A stretch of 64,000 bases of DNA from Saccopteryx bilineata (GCF_036850765.1 NC_089496.1:101456267-101520266), one strand, 5' to 3'. Positions 23,705-36,653 are shown, numbered from the stretch's first letter. Numbers and translations: made by a program. The notes: generated from the sequence alone by a model not told the origin.

Positions 23705-23823
23705 CTGCTTCTGACGACAGGTGTTACCGATACGCTGACTGTGCCAGCTGCACGGCCAATACGAACGGGTGTCAGTGGTGCGATGACAAGAAGTGCGTCT
23801 CAGCCAGCAGTAACTGCAGCGTG
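23705..23823 (+). CDS. ATRNL1: ATRNL1 coding exon d: PSI domain
   Basis: This 119-bp exon has a GTGTCGTAG acceptor. It reads [20 protein letters not shown], then [20 protein letters not shown], with the PSI pattern C-x-C-x2-C and the GCQWCDD core. The preferred end is 23823, giving codon GTG before the donor GTCAGT. Three bases upstream another GT (23821) could serve as donor and would drop the final Val. Both choices keep phase 0 and join to TCTGTGAAA at 28706 (SVKNY). I chose the downstream site because it matches G|GTNAGT better and keeps the family length; a Met stands at this place in human as I recall it. The frame stays open to 23880, but the conserved sequence stops here. Confidence 0.9.
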
Positions 23824-24326
23824 GTCAGTACCGCTCTGCAACTGGCGGTGTCGTTGTCTCTGCCGCTTTGTAATGACTAGTTTGCCAGTCATCTGTACTG
23901 TAGAAAAAAGAAAGCGCTTTGCACCATTAAGAGGATCAGAAAACCTGTAGGGCATTGCTCTATTAGTATGTCGTCAGTGCAAATGCAGTCTGTTGTGTGT
24001 CGCTCAAATTTTGTCATTAGTTTAATTTCGAAGCCAGTAACTGTTACTTTTTTGCATGGATGACACTGGGAAAATTCTTACAAACCTGATGAAAAAAAAA
24101 ACTATAAAAATACCCTATAACTATAAATGCTGTCTTCCATGCTAATGAAAATAGGATTATATAGTAAGTATTAAAATCATTTCCTGGGGCCAGGGGCAGG
24201 AGGAAGGGCGTGTTCTTCTCAGACACGCATTAATAGTGGTATGGTCCAGTGTTTTGTTTGTACTTTGAGTGTAAGGCTAACCTGAGGAATGGACAGTGGT
24301 AGTTTCTCTTCTATCTGTCTTGAGAT

Positions 24327-24540
24327 CAGCGATTCTCAGTCAGAAGCAATTTTGGACCCCAAGGGACATTGAGCAATGTGTGTAGACATTTTGGGTTGTC
24401 ACACTGTAGGCTGCTATTATATCATACGTAGGCGGTACATACCAGGGACACTCCTAAATACCCTACAATGCGTGGACAGACCTCCCACAAAACAGTCACC
24501 TGGCTCTAATTGTCGACAATGGTGGGATTGAGAAGCCCTG
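24327..24540. mobile_element. Old MER-type hAT relic
   Basis: Degenerate inverted ends CAGCGATTCTCAG and GATTGAGAAGCCCTG enclose 214 bp that contain the familiar mammalian motif of about GTGTAGACATTTTGGGTTGT. It resembles an ancient Charlie-type MER element; the exact subfamily was not assigned. Confidence 0.65.
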
Positions 24541-25082
24541 CTTTAGGGAGACTCTTGAAAAAAATTACAAAGTTGATATTGATGGTAGATGAAAATTGAT
24601 TAAGAGCAGCAAAAATTAACCTTTTAAGGAGGTAGTAGAAAATATCCCACATTTTGTAGATGTCAACAAATTGAAGGAAAAAATTAAGAAGTACTAGAAA
24701 GTATATTTAATAGGATTAAAGTTTCCCCAGTTGAGCTTAGAGAACTAAATGATGTGCAAATGGATTTTCAACTAAATACACTATACATTATTTTTTTCTG
24801 AATTTTTATTAATTGACAAAAGCGTCCACATTTTTTTCTAGATAGTAGGCAGAGGTAAATGGTAAAAAAAAAAGGGGGGGATTTGAAAACTTAAGTAAAA
24901 CACTTCTATTGTATCATCTAAACATTATTTCCAGTAACCAGTCCTATTGGATAACATTAAGTTTTATGTTTCTATTCTGCAATAAGATTCAAAACTTAAA
25001 AAGGAGGAACATACGCAGTTGCTGCCTCATCAGACTGAACCCTTTTCCTTTCATATAGATGGTGTTGGTATGCAGGGCATGT

Positions 25083-25184
25083 CAAAAGGAGGTTCACAGT
25101 TCTGAGTGTGCAAAACAATTTATTCTTGTATATTCATACTATTTTCAATTTGAACAACGGTAAACCTACTTTTGCCCCACTCTG
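25083..25184. mobile_element. Mariner-like MITE, copy 1
   Basis: A ~100-bp element with inverted ends: CAGGGCATGTCAAAAGGAGG at the left and ACCTACTTTTGCCCCACTCTG at the right are complementary apart from scattered mismatches, and TA follows the right end. It has the same organisation and sequence as the element at 63767. Confidence 0.7.
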
Positions 25185-25307
25185 TATACATTCCAGTTGC
25201 TCTAAGTTGCTTTAGGAACAATACATACTTCAATTTTGTTTTAATGTTAATGACACGACTCTTCTTTGAAAATTTAAATCACTTTTTTCATATTTACATT
25301 AATATTC

Positions 25308-25650
25308 GACCAGGCGGTGGCACAATGAATGGATAGAGCGACGGACTGGGCTGCCGAGGACCCAGGTTCAAGACCCCGAGGTCGCCAGCTTGAGCACAGG
25401 CTCATCTGGTTTAAACAAAAGCCCACCATCTTGGACCCAAGGTTTCTGGCTCAAGCAATGAATTACTTGGTCTCTTGTAGCCCCACGGTCAAGGCACATA
25501 TGAGAAAGCAGTCAATGAACAACTAAGGTGTTGCAACAAAAAACTAATGATTGATGCTTCTCATCTCTCTCCGTTCCTGTCTGTCTGTCCCTATCTATCC
25601 CTCTCTCTGACTCTCTCTCTGTCTCTATAAAAAAAAGAAAAGAAAAAGAA
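25308..25650 (+). mobile_element. Second tRNA-derived SINE class, sense
   Basis: It starts GACCAGGCGGTGGCACAATG and ends in an A-rich tail. The duplication TACATTAATATTC lies on both sides (ends at 25307 and 25667). Confidence 0.9.
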
Positions 25651-26828
25651 TATATACATTAATATTCACCTAATGAGTTATTTAGTGACTCAGGTGAAAA
25701 TAGTAGTGAAGAGTGTAGAATAAAGCACGGGAATAAGGGATTCAAATGTAGACTGTTATTACATTAAAATTGCAAGCAGCATTTATTTGAAGGTTTGTTG
25801 AATAAACCTGGGTTAATTTGTGTGTTGACGTTTATGCTATAAGTGAAAATACACATTTCTAAAAAGTTGACTTATATAAATTGCTATCAGGTATTCATTT
25901 TATAAAGTTGTGGGTTTTTTTTGCTTGATATTTCATTTTTTGTCCATGATGTGTTAACAAGGGGAGCAGTGGTGAGACAATGTAAGTGAACAGATGGTAC
26001 TCACTTGTAATTTAGACTTTGATGTCATGTATCTTTTTGACAGTTTTATCGCAATGTCTGGTGATTAAGCTAAACCAAATGCTGATGGATACAGAAAGGT
26101 CTATGAGATTTTCGTGTAAATGATGTCCACTGATATCCTGTTTCATTATTTAATCATATTTACTGCAAGTTGCATCTATTCTGCTCGAATCGCTTGCATA
26201 ACCTGCTTACTTGTCACAGATTTTCTTTTTAAGTCTACATCTATGTTGGAGTGAAGATTGGTGGAGTAATGGTTAGTCTTCATAGTCTTTAAAGGTACAG
26301 CTGCTTCATTAGGCCCAGAAATGTCAGCCATGTTTCAGAGTAACACTCAGCTTTCTTCCATAATTGATCAAACTGGCCCTGTGTGTAAATGAAGTATAAT
26401 TTCATCTATTGTACTGGTTCAGTACCAGTAAATGAGTATACTGTTTTAATGAAGAACAGTCTAGTTATTTGGATGGGAACTCTAATGATATCATTGTTAT
26501 TCTCACAGCTGTCCTTAATTTGTTCTTTTTTATCTTATTCTGAGATGTGGTTTAGCCATTCTCGTCATTTTCACAAGTTATTCTATTAGTCTGATGATTC
26601 AAGTAAATTTATTTCTCTTTAGTTAGCTGGCAAGTGTTTGGAACTTGAATGATTCTAAGATTTATATGCTATATGAAAACAAAAAACTGAATTAGAAAAA
26701 ATAGCAAGAAAGTTAATATGCTTCTAATGAAATGTGATAGTTGTGAGTCACAAAGTAATTTGAAATTTTAAAAATTGTATCTGTTTAGGATGAATAAAGA
26801 ATAAGGATATATATATCTATGTATTTTC

Positions 26829-26829
26829 T

Positions 26830-26872
<43 letters not shown>

Positions 26873-27182
26873 GGAGAGAGACAGACAGGGACAGACCAGG
26901 AAGGGAGAGAAATGAGAAGCATCAACTCATAGTTGTAGCACCTTAATTGTTCACTGATTGCTTTCTCATATGTGCCTCGACTGGGGGAGGGAGCTTCAGC
27001 CAAGCCAGTGACCCCTTGCTCAAGCCAGCAACCTTGGACTCAAGCCAGCAAACTTGGGCTTCAAGCCAGTATGGGGTCATTTTAACGATAACACACTCAA
27101 GCTGGCGACCTTGGGGTTTTGAACCTGGATCTTCAGCATCCAAGGTCAACGCTTTATCCACTGCCACTGCCTGGTCAAGCAG
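26829..27182 (-). mobile_element. Second tRNA-derived SINE class, antisense, with a (GA)n tract
   Basis: Reverse copy with about 32 bp of uninterrupted GA repeats (about 26835-26866) in its tail region. Flanks TATCTATGTATTTT and TATCTATGTACTTT are an imperfect target duplication. It carries a small internal variant near 27070-27095. Confidence 0.85.
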
Positions 27183-27459
27183 TATCTATGTACTTTTTAT
27201 GTTACCTTATAGTATATGTAATTTGCTGGAAAGGAATAAACATCTTTGCAATGCAAGTGACTATAATGTGCTTTATGTAGGAAAGAGTAGCAGATTATAA
27301 GTAAAAATTTTGTGGGTGATATTTAATGTATCTAAGAGGATGAAAATTGCTATAACTTTTGTTATATGTGGGGTAGTTAGAACTAAATTTTAACTTTTAA
27401 CTTTACTGTCTGGAAAGAAATATTTAGCTCCTTTGCATGATAAAGCCAGAGGCAAGCAT

Positions 27460-27462
<3 letters not shown>

Positions 27463-27490
<28 letters not shown>

Positions 27491-27802
27491 TTTCAGAGAC
27501 AGAGAGTGAGTCAGAGAGAGGGATAGACAGGGACAGACAGACAGGAATGGAGAGATGAGAAGCATCAATCATCGTGTTGCAACACCTTAGTTGTTCATTG
27601 ATTACTCCTCATATGTGCCTTGACCGTGGGCCTTCTGCAGACCGAGCAACCCCGTGCTAGAGCCAGTGACCTTGGGTTCAAGCTGGTGGGCTTTTGCTCA
27701 AACCAGATGAGCCTGTGCTCAAGTTGGTGACCTCGGGGTCTTGAACCTGGGTCCTCTGCATCCCAGTCCGACGCTCTATCCACTGCGCCACCGCCTGGTC
27801 AG
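27463..27802 (-). mobile_element. Second tRNA-derived SINE class, antisense, with an (ATTT)n tail
   Basis: The 18-bp perfect duplication GCCAGAGGCAAGCATTTA is at 27445-27462 and 27803-27820. The tail on the + strand is a TTTA microsatellite (about 27460-27493). Confidence 0.9.
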
Positions 27803-28705
27803 GCCAGAGGCAAGCATTTATACCTGGGGAGTGAAAAGAAAGGTTGAGATGGGGCCCAGGATATAGCCTTAAGTCCTTTATGAATTTTTCTCAAAGAGGA
27901 GTGTCACGAAGAATTGATCTAAAAATTTTAGTGTCTGATTTTCATGAGGTAGGTTTTTCATAGATATTGGTAGTAGGTGAAACATCCAAATCTTGGTGTA
28001 TGTAGTGAGCTACCACTAAAGTTCCTGTGTGGCTGAGTGGTTTTTCTTTTTCTTTTTTAACCTTTAACCTTTTAGAATCTTTTAGTGCTGGAGACTTAGT
28101 TGCAATATAATTACACCCTATAGTTGGATTGATCAAAACATAACCTTTGCAGGTTGTTTGCAGCCAGGATAAATGCAATGTGACAAATAGAAGAGAAACA
28201 TCAATTAACCAAAACCATTATTTAATGTGATATTAGTTTGAGTTATTGAGAAAATAATTCATCTTTTTAAATAGTATTGGATTCTGACAAAGCATCTCTT
28301 AAATCTTAATTACTTATCATTTCAATTCTTTCCCAGGGATTTGTATGATAGTTTTTATTATGATTAGAATTCTTTCTTGTGATATTTAAGAGAAATGATT
28401 TTATGCATTGGCTGTACTCACTGAATTGGAAGGCTGTTATTAAATTTGATGGAAAATGTTTTCACTGGATAGTTTCTATTTCAAATTGTGTAATTTGCAC
28501 ATCCCCCCCAATAAGCACACATTCCAATTCCAAGAGCTGCAGTTCAACTAAATAAATGAATAAAAAGAGATTTTGATTCAATAGACCTGGATTTGGGGTT
28601 AGGAATTTGTAGTTTAAAGTTCACCAGGTAATTTCTATATACTAGAGTTTAAGAATCATTGCTGTAGGAAGGTGAAAAACAACATTTTATCTTTTAACCT
28701 TCTAG

Positions 28706-28838
28706 TCTGTGAAAAACTACACCAAATGCCATGTGAGAAATGAGCAGATCTGTAACAAACTTACCAGCTGTAAAAGCTGTTCTCTGAACTTGAATTGCCA
28801 ATGGGACCAGAGACAACAGGAATGCCAGGCTTTACCAG
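28706..28838 (+). CDS. ATRNL1: ATRNL1 coding exon e: second PSI-like cysteine module
   Basis: This 133-bp exon has a CCTTCTAG acceptor and a GTAAAA donor. It reads [20 protein letters not shown], then [20 protein letters not shown] and QALP. The cysteine spacing C-x7-C-x5-C-x2-C ending in NCQW is that of a PSI module. NYT is a possible N-glycosylation sequon. It starts in phase 0 and ends in phase 1 (first base of Ala). It directly precedes the lectin domain, as in attractin. Confidence 0.95.
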
Positions 28839-29290
28839 GTAAAATTTTCAATTTGGTAAATAGTTTTATAGCCCACAGTTGAGTAACATTATAGTAAAGA
28901 GCTTTTAGTACAAACATTCCAGTTTCTAAAATTAAATCAATAGCAAATAATATTATTGGAGTAATAGTAGCATTGTTTCTACAAGAATATTTGTATGTTT
29001 GCTTAGGATGCTTTTAAGATGTTTAATGTTGTATTTTTTATACTATTGACATGATCAAAATCCTCTCCCAATATTAAGAATTTGTTTCTCAACATAGAAA
29101 TTGATAAGCACTTCTACTGATAGTCATATTTAACAAGTGTTAACATTTCGACATACTAGATTTTTTTGTGTGCCATGTTTAAATTCTGGGACTATTTTTT
29201 AGTGACTGATTATAATTGTAACATTTATAATTAATTTTATATGACTTAATGAGAATCTAAGTTGTGCAAATGAGAGGAAAGCTCATTATT

Positions 29291-29667
29291 TTTCCCCTTC
29301 TTTTCCAAGTGAGAGGAAGGGAGATAGAGAGACAGACTCCCACATGTGACAGACCGGGATCCACCCAGCAAGCCTCCTAAGGAGGATACTCTGCCAATCT
29401 TTGGCTGTTGTTCCATAACTGAGCTATTTTTAGCACCTGAGGGGGAGGCTCCATGGAGCCATCCTCAGCACCGAGGGCCAACTTGCTTGAACCAATCAAG
29501 CCATGGCTGCAAGAAGGGAAGAGAGAGAGAAATAGAGAGAGAAAGAAGGGGGGAGGGATAGAGAAGAAGATGGTCACTTCTCCTGTTTGCCCTGGATGAG
29601 AATTGAACCCAAGACATCCACATCCCAGGCCAGTGCTCTACCACTGAGCCAACTGGCCGGGGCCATT
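29291..29667 (-). mobile_element. Older diverged relative of the long SINE, antisense
   Basis: It has the same architecture as the Rhin-1-like copies but is much more diverged (CCAAGTGAGAGGAAGGGAG tail region, head GGCCCCGGCCAGTTGGCTC). The duplication around AAAGCTCATT lies at about 29278-29290 and 29668-29677. Confidence 0.8.
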
Positions 29668-31839
29668 AAAGCTCATTTTAAAAAGAAGTTTCAATTTATT
29701 TTTTACAGTTAACATTCTCCTTAGTTGACCCCAACTACTCTTCCTTTTAAATATTAAAGAGAAAGTCAGAAAATTCATAAGTAATATAGATATTTAATGC
29801 TTCATCTTCTTGTTATTCAGATAAATTCAAACACAAACACACTGGTTAAGTGACTTGCTCAAAGTTGCCTGGCCTATAAGGGCAAAAGTAACTATGAACT
29901 GGGTGTTCTTTCTCTATTCAATATTAAATTTTCTGAACCTATGTAATTCTAGAATGGATTAGAAAATTCTATCACAGGATTTATGTCTTTCTTATGAGTT
30001 CATATAATTAATATAAATTAGATTGCCTTTAAAGGTACAATTTAGATATTGGAATGCTTACTCAGATTTTGAATTGTGTTTCTATATTGATCTTCAAAGG
30101 TTTTAAAGTGATACATTATGTGCGTTCAATTTGAGAAAGAGAATACTCGGGCAGTAGGCAGGATTTGAGAAGCAATAGTGAGATGACACTGAACTTGAAA
30201 GTAATATTAATTTCTAAGTCTTAAACTCTCAAATCAATATACAGATAAGTAAAAACACTTTCAAAGTCTCTTTACAAAGACAGAGTAAATCCTGGACCAA
30301 AATAATAGTTGACTGAAAGGAATGGGTTTATTTAAAGAAAGAGTGATTCAATAAGAAAAGGATTTGGTTACCAGTAGAAGTTTTGAAAATTAATAGTCAA
30401 GTTATATTTGGTAATCCCTACCTACTCATTGCCCAGACAAAAAAAAAACATTGATTTGGTATAAAGGCTCCGCTTCATCCAGCTAATATTTTGAAGAGTA
30501 ATAAATATAATGCACTATAATAAACTATTGTATTATGCACTGCCCTCCCTTGTTCTGTGTTCATGTCTACTAAGCAGTCAGGTGTCTAGGTGGAGCGTGG
30601 TTTCCTTTCAGCTCCTCCCAAGAAAGGGGGGGCTGTCCATGGGGGGGCTGAGCTTATGGCTGTTGTACTTTTTCATGAATATTTGTGGATTGCATTTTTT
30701 AAACTGATCTCATGTAAACTTGGCAGTTTGACTTTATCTCACTGAACTCATTTGACAAGTTGACTGTGATCCTTTTAACTCTGCAGCTGAGTTGTTGATG
30801 CTCAGTACTACTGAAGCCTAAACCATCAAAGCATTAGGTGCAGTGGTATCAGTTAGCCTAGCCTCAAAGGGACGTGCATTTATTTTCATTTGTGTCATTG
30901 GTCAACGAGGGATTTGTGGCCTCAGAGAAAAAAAAGGGGACTGGCCAAAAAATCTCAGTCCTTCCTTGATTCAGAAATGTAAGAAAAAGCTACAATTGAA
31001 CAAAACTTTTATACTGTTTTATTAAAGCGATTTGGTACTTCAGATTCTAGAAGGCAGGAAAACTGCTCTATGTGTGGCCTGAAAATAAAAACCAAGGTGT
31101 CTTAAACAATCTTATCAAATGATAATTACAGTTTACTGAGGCATTGCTGTGTTCTGGGCACGGCGAGTTATTCATGATTCCTGCTTTAATAGAACCGTAG
31201 TAATTAAAGCAACAGTCTCCTGTTCATGGACCCTATTAGCGGGTCCATGAGGTCAAAACTAATAATACTAAGATATTATCTGCATTTTAAATTCTTCTTC
31301 TGTTATGGGTTTACTGTGGAGTTTTCCAAGGGCTGTGATATGTGATTCCAATAGATTGAATGCAGAAGCCAATTAGAGAATACCGTTGTCTTATATTAAG
31401 CCACTATTAAAGAGATTTGCAAAAATGTAAAACAGCGCCACCCTTTACACTATTTTTGTTTTGGAGACTATAATTTAAAATAATTAAATATGCTGTTTTA
31501 AGTTGTAATATTCCCTCTACCAGCCCTGAATAATTTTATATGAAAAAATTCAAATATATAGAAAAAACCAGAAAGAATATTAGAGAGGACACAGGATCTC
31601 CACCCCTAGATTCTGCAGGGACCCTTTGGCTGGGTTTTGTCCCCGATCTCGCTGTCTCCCATCCCTCTATTTATCTGGCAGAACATGTTAATTTGTTGCT
31701 GTCAGAGGCGGAATCTGAACTGTCTGCTGCTCTCTCTCAGGGAGAGAATTTGATAATACATCTCCTTTGGGCCTGAAGACGGCATGAAGAAGCAAGATAT
31801 CCTAGAAGAGTGCATTTGTAATTCATTGTATATACTTAA

Positions 31840-32140
31840 TTTTTGTTTATTTTTAAAAATAATTTTTTTCTCAGTTACTGTTTACTGTCAGTATTATTTT
31901 CTGTTCGTTTCAGATATATGGCATAGCAGCTAGACAATTAGGTGCTGAGTGGTACCCCCGATAACTCGGGTCCCCCCGCGGCCTTGTACATAGTTACTAT
32001 ATAGTGTGACTGACTATAGCCCTGTGCTGTAATTTACACCTCTGTTCCGCGACTGCCATTTTATACTTCTTAATCACTTCACCTTGTCACTTGGTACCCC
32101 ACACCCCACTACCTTATATCAACTGTCAGTCTGAATTTTA
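31840..32140 (-). mobile_element. Probable LINE-1 3' UTR fragment, antisense
   Basis: The stretch has the T-rich start and the TTACTATATAGTGTGACTG-type sequence seen in LINE-1 3' UTRs read in reverse. Weak call. Confidence 0.4.
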
Positions 32141-32924
32141 AGTTATAATTTAAAACAGATACATCTTTAAATGATCAGTTTCAATTTTTATATGGTCAAA
32201 ACCAATAGATATAAATGGGTAAAGAAATATATATTTATAATGTGTTTATAAATCTGTTTCAGAAATAGGTGCTGTTTTAACTTACATTTGAGCTGTAAGG
32301 ATAGAGCACTGTTTAAACTTTAGAAAGATCTGAATAGCTTTGTAAAAAAAAAACAATATCAGGAAGCAAAGATTATAGCTTCTTATCTAAATATAATGAA
32401 ATTCCCCCCTCCCCACAATTATAATTACATTAGAATAAAAGAACCCAATTTATATCAAAATAGGATACCTGGTCTGTAGGAATTAGATTTGGAACACGAT
32501 TATCTATACTTGTAGGAATAACATTGAAATTGCTTTTGTTATATGCTGATTATTATTCTATTAGAGTGATCTTGTATTATGTAATCTAGACTTTGGGATA
32601 TAAATGTAATAATTTACTTGTTGAAATATCATATGCCAATACACCAGATTTACAGAGAAAACCTAGTAAGCAGTTGAAACATTTTAAGATTTTATAGAAC
32701 CATAGCTTATGTTTAAGAATTCAAGAAAAAATTAGGATCGCCTGCTCTCATTCTCCACTATAAAGTATTCGACTAATTTCATTTAGTATATTATATTGAT
32801 GTATTTAAATATTTTGTTCAAATTATTTAAACAAATACAGAAATTATATTTAATATCCTGAAATAAATGAAAAATACACATGCTTTTTTAATCATCTATA
32901 AATAAGATGTATTTTTTTTTCTAG

Positions 32925-33106
32925 CCCATCTTTGTGGAGAAGGCTGGAATCATGTTGGGGATGCTTGTCTTAGAATCAATTCCAGTAGAGAAAGCTATGA
33001 CAATGCCAAACTTTATTGCTATAATCTCAGTGGAAATCTTGCTTCATTAACAACCTCAAAAGAGGTCGAATTTGTTCTGGATGAAATACAAAAGTATACG
33101 CAACAG
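32925..33106 (+). CDS. ATRNL1: ATRNL1 coding exon f: first half of the C-type lectin domain
   Basis: This 182-bp exon has a T-rich TTTTTTTTTCTAG acceptor and a GTAACA donor. It reads HLCGEGWNHVGDACLRINSS, then YDNAKLYCYNLSGNLASLTT and SKEVEFVLDEIQKYTQQ. This is the N-terminal half of a C-type lectin-like domain: the WNHVGDACLR opening strand, helix 1 with the A-x3-C of the first long disulfide, and the LASLTTSKEVEFV helix 2 segment. NSS and NLS are N-glycosylation sequons. It starts in phase 1 and ends in phase 0. The domain is completed by the next exon, 5.3 kb downstream. Confidence 0.95.
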
Positions 33107-33914
33107 GTAACAATTATACTTACTTACATTATGGAAATGTGCTGATAATCCTGTAATTATTGGCAATGATTCATTCTTTTTGTATTTTAATACATTATTT
33201 TTACTAAATCTTGGAAGTTAAAGTGTAACTGATTTCAGAAATGAACTAGTAGAGAACTCATCTGGTATGTTTATTTAGTAATGAGGTTTTCTAAATTACT
33301 CATCTTATATTTTGTGCAGTAAACCAATGCATTATCTTATGAAGAACTCATCTCATATGACTAAGTACACTTAAAAACAGCATATAAGTTAATAATTTAT
33401 TTTGAAGTATTATAACTTTGTAACTTGAAAAATCGCTCTTAATAAAAACACTAGACTAACACATTGATTATCTTTGTATATATATATTTTGTACATGTGA
33501 AAGCATATGTGTATTGTGAGTAAAGCTTTTGAATTATGCTATTTTTCTAGAAATAGACTTGCTTGAAATAATATACTTACTAATGGTTAGTAGGACTAAA
33601 ACCAACTTTAAAGTATGTGTAAAATACTGGAACATACAGTATGAAGAAACAATTTCAATGTTTTAGGGCATTTTATGGAAAATTATTCCATAGAAGATGG
33701 AATATTTCCTTGAAAATGCTATCAAAATATTTTATAAGAATTTTTCAAGAGGAATTGACACTATTTTCTATTCTTAGGATGTTAAAATATAGTTAATTCC
33801 TAAGAAAATATTACATAGAAGATTTGGAAACAATTTACTAAATCTACTTTTGAAATACCATACTTAGTTCACATACTTGAAATGCTTTGAGGCCATTTTT
33901 AAAATAGAGATCTA

Positions 33915-34040
33915 GCCTGACCTGCGGTGGCGCAGTGGGTAAAAGCATCAACCTGAAACACTGAGGTCGCCGGTTCAAAACCCCGGGCTTCCCTGGTCAA
34001 GGCACATATGGGAGTTGATGCTTTCTGCTCCTCCCTCCCT

Positions 34041-34076
<36 letters not shown>

Positions 34077-34114
34077 CTGTCTCTAAAACGAATAAATAAA
34101 AAATAATCTAAAAT
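33915..34114 (+). mobile_element. Short tRNA-derived SINE, sense
   Basis: Head GCCTGACCTGCGGTGGCGCA, box B CGGTTCAAAAC, (TCTC)n stretch and an AATAAA-rich tail. The imperfect duplication AAAATAGAGATCTA / AAAATAAAGATCTA lies on either side. Confidence 0.85.
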
Positions 34115-34119
34115 AAAAT

Positions 34120-34560
34120 AAAGATCTAATTGATATATAACATTATATTAATTTCGGGAGTACAACATAGTGATTTATTTTTGTGTATATTGCAAAAATT
34201 ATCACCACATAAGTAGTTAGTATCTGTCACTATACATAGTTACAAAAATTTATTTTCTTGTGATGAGTTTTAAGATCTACTCTCACAACAGCTTTCAAAT
34301 ATGCAGTATAGTATTATTAGCTATAGTCGCCATGTTGTACATTACACCTTCATGACTTGTTTTATAACTGGATGTTTGTATCATTTGACCCCCTTCACCC
34401 ATTTTGCCATCCCCACCCCCCGTTTCTGCAACCACCAGTCTGTTGTATGTATCTATGACTTTTTTTTCTGTGTGGAGATTCCACGTATCAGTGAGATCGT
34501 GTGGCATTTGTCTTTCTCTCTCTGACTTAATTCACTTTGAAATAATTTACTAAATGTGGT
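34120..34560 (-). mobile_element. LINE-1 3' UTR fragment, antisense
   Basis: Reverse LINE-1 3' sequence: TTTCGGGAGTACAACATAGT, then CACCACATAAGTAGTTAGTA, then CTATAGTCGCCATGTTGTAC and the CCACGTATCAGTGAGATC end of ORF2. Truncated. Confidence 0.65.
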
Positions 34561-34640
34561 TTATTGGAGAGAGACCAGCCTATGGCTTGAAGGATAAGAT
34601 GTATATAGTAGGAGGGATGTATGTCATATAGGAAAGACCT

Positions 34641-35018
34641 TTTTTTTTTTTTTTTTTACTTTTCCAAGTGAGAGGCAGGGAGATAGAGAGACAGACTCCT
34701 GCATGTGCCCCGACTGGGATCTACCTAGCAACTCCTGTCTGGGGCTGATGTTTTGCCCATCTGGGGCCATGATGGGCAAAGCATCCAAGTTATTTTTAGC
34801 ACCCTGTGGTGGAGGGTCCACAAGAGCTATCCTCAGTGCCTGGGGTGATGTACTTAAACCATTCGAGCCATGGCTGTGGGAGGGGAAGAGAGAGGGAGAG
34901 AGGGGTGGAGGGGTGGAGAAGCAGATGGTTGCTTTTCCTGTGTGCCCTGACTGGGAATTGAATCTGGGGTATCTATATGCTGGGCCGATGCTCTACCACT
35001 GAGCCAAATGGCCAGTGC
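34641..35018 (-). mobile_element. Older diverged relative of the long SINE, antisense
   Basis: It shares the CCAAGTGAGAGGCAGGGAG motif with the copies at 29291 and 45418. It ends with the tRNA-like head complement (GAGCCAAATGGCCAGTGCC). The target duplication is not clear. Confidence 0.75.
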
Positions 35019-36653
35019 CTTGATTTTTTTTATTAGTTCAGAAAAATGTGACAAGGTATATCTATAAAGTTTTGTTTTTAGTTACATGGGGCATACAACA
35101 TAAGATCTTTTTATATTCTTGTGAAACCAGGAGCTTCATTTCTTTAATGACAAAACTGAGACAATTACCAATGAACATTTGGAAATTAGTCCTACTGAAT
35201 ATGTATCACTTATAAAGAGCTCATTATTGGTAAATTCACGTTCTTTGGGTTATAGAGAGTACTAGTACTTGGCATTAGCACTCTTGCTTTTTTCCTTGTT
35301 TATAAAATATTATTTTTATTTCTTACAGTATAACCTTGAAGTGTGCTATTAAAGAAGTTGCATATTTCAAGAATACAAGTTTTAGTTGCTTGTTTTTTTC
35401 TTGTTTTATTATTATAAATCATAACGATTGGGTTAACTGTTATTTTGAATGTATAATGTACTTAGATTCCCTAATTTGTAGATTAGCATACCCTGTAAAT
35501 GAAGAAATTCCTGTTTCATTAGAAAACTGAGCTTTAGCGAAATTTCAAAGGTGGAAACTTCTGCAAGGTGACATTCCATTAAGCATATCTTTATATAAAA
35601 TGAATTACATCCAGAGTCATTGCAGTTGTATAAACTTAAGATAATCTTTCCTTGACAAATAAAGATCAACAACTTCATGACTTTCTAAAGAGATTCTGTG
35701 GGTCAAATGATCATTTATTTATCGGAAAAGGCTAATGAAATGTTGCAATGATTTATGGTGTGCTGTTGTAAATTTTCTTACTATAGTAGTTTATCTTTCA
35801 TTTTCAACTGCCTGTTCAGTTCATTTACTGGGTAATAGTTACTTTAAATGTTTTATCAACGGCTTCATTTTTCTGTTCCTCTCTTCCTTGAAGATTCTTA
35901 TCGTGATGACTTAGGGAGTAATGCTTCATTTTAAATCACTTGTCTTTACTATGGATAGTTTGGGAATATAGGCAGAGTAGCTGTGGAGTGAAGCCCAGTC
36001 ATTAATATGAAATATTTGTGTTGGATTGACTCCTGCTGTTATTCTCAAGAACTGTAAGAATGTTACAGCTTTTTTGTTATAAAAATATCTTTCCGAGTAA
36101 TGTATGACTATCTGAGGATCACAAGGCATAGCAGTATGTGTATCTTTATAATTAGAAACATTATTTGTTAAGTCCTATCTCTGTCTCAGGAATTGGATGG
36201 TGGAACATAACTATCTCTGTTCTAATGAACCTTGAATAGCAAAATTTATTGACTACCTGCTACATGTCCAGCACGCCACTAGGTTATATGAGATCAGCTG
36301 TCAAATGAATATACATAAGATATTTTTATTTTATTTAAGAAATATTTGTTGCATTTTAACTGTGAAATTTATTATAATTTGAGGGTTTTTTTTGTTTAGT
36401 TACAATGTATTTTAACATTTATTTATACACTTTACAGAATTCTAGGTCTTTGATCAGCCCTATAAGCTCTCTATGACCATTTGGGTAATATAGTTAGACT
36501 AAATACTGGATAGATATTTCTTATTTCAATTTTATTAAAGAATCAAATGGAGAGACACAGTCTGTATTTTAAACCAAAAAGGATGATGTATACTTTTGAA
36601 ATTATTTTGTAATATAATCTTATTAGCTTAGTAATTTAGAAAATATATAGATG

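Larger units (their letters stand above)
23824..28705 (+). other. ATRNL1 intron between exons d and e
   Basis: This 4.9-kb intron holds a MER-type hAT relic (24327-24540), a mariner-like MITE (25083-25184), three SINEs (25308, 26829 and 27463) and a possible hAT-Charlie scrap near 28580-28665. Nothing is recognised in 25700-26800 or 27830-28570. Confidence 0.85.
28839..32924 (+). other. ATRNL1 intron between exons e and f
   Basis: This 4.1-kb intron contains an old antisense SINE (29291-29667), a MIR scrap near 29830-29890 and a probable antisense LINE-1 3' fragment (31840-32140). The rest is AT-rich unique sequence with nothing recognised, including 29900-31830 and 32150-32900. Confidence 0.85.

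Noticed and set aside
25950..26600. Possible extra gene or transposase remnant in the exon d-e intron
   Set aside because: The text is less AT-rich than its surroundings, but neither strand gives a recognisable frame and no terminal repeats were found.
33000..33110. CRISPR-like or phage-type repeat arrays
   Set aside because: No regularly spaced repeats with unique spacers exist anywhere; the genome is mammalian.
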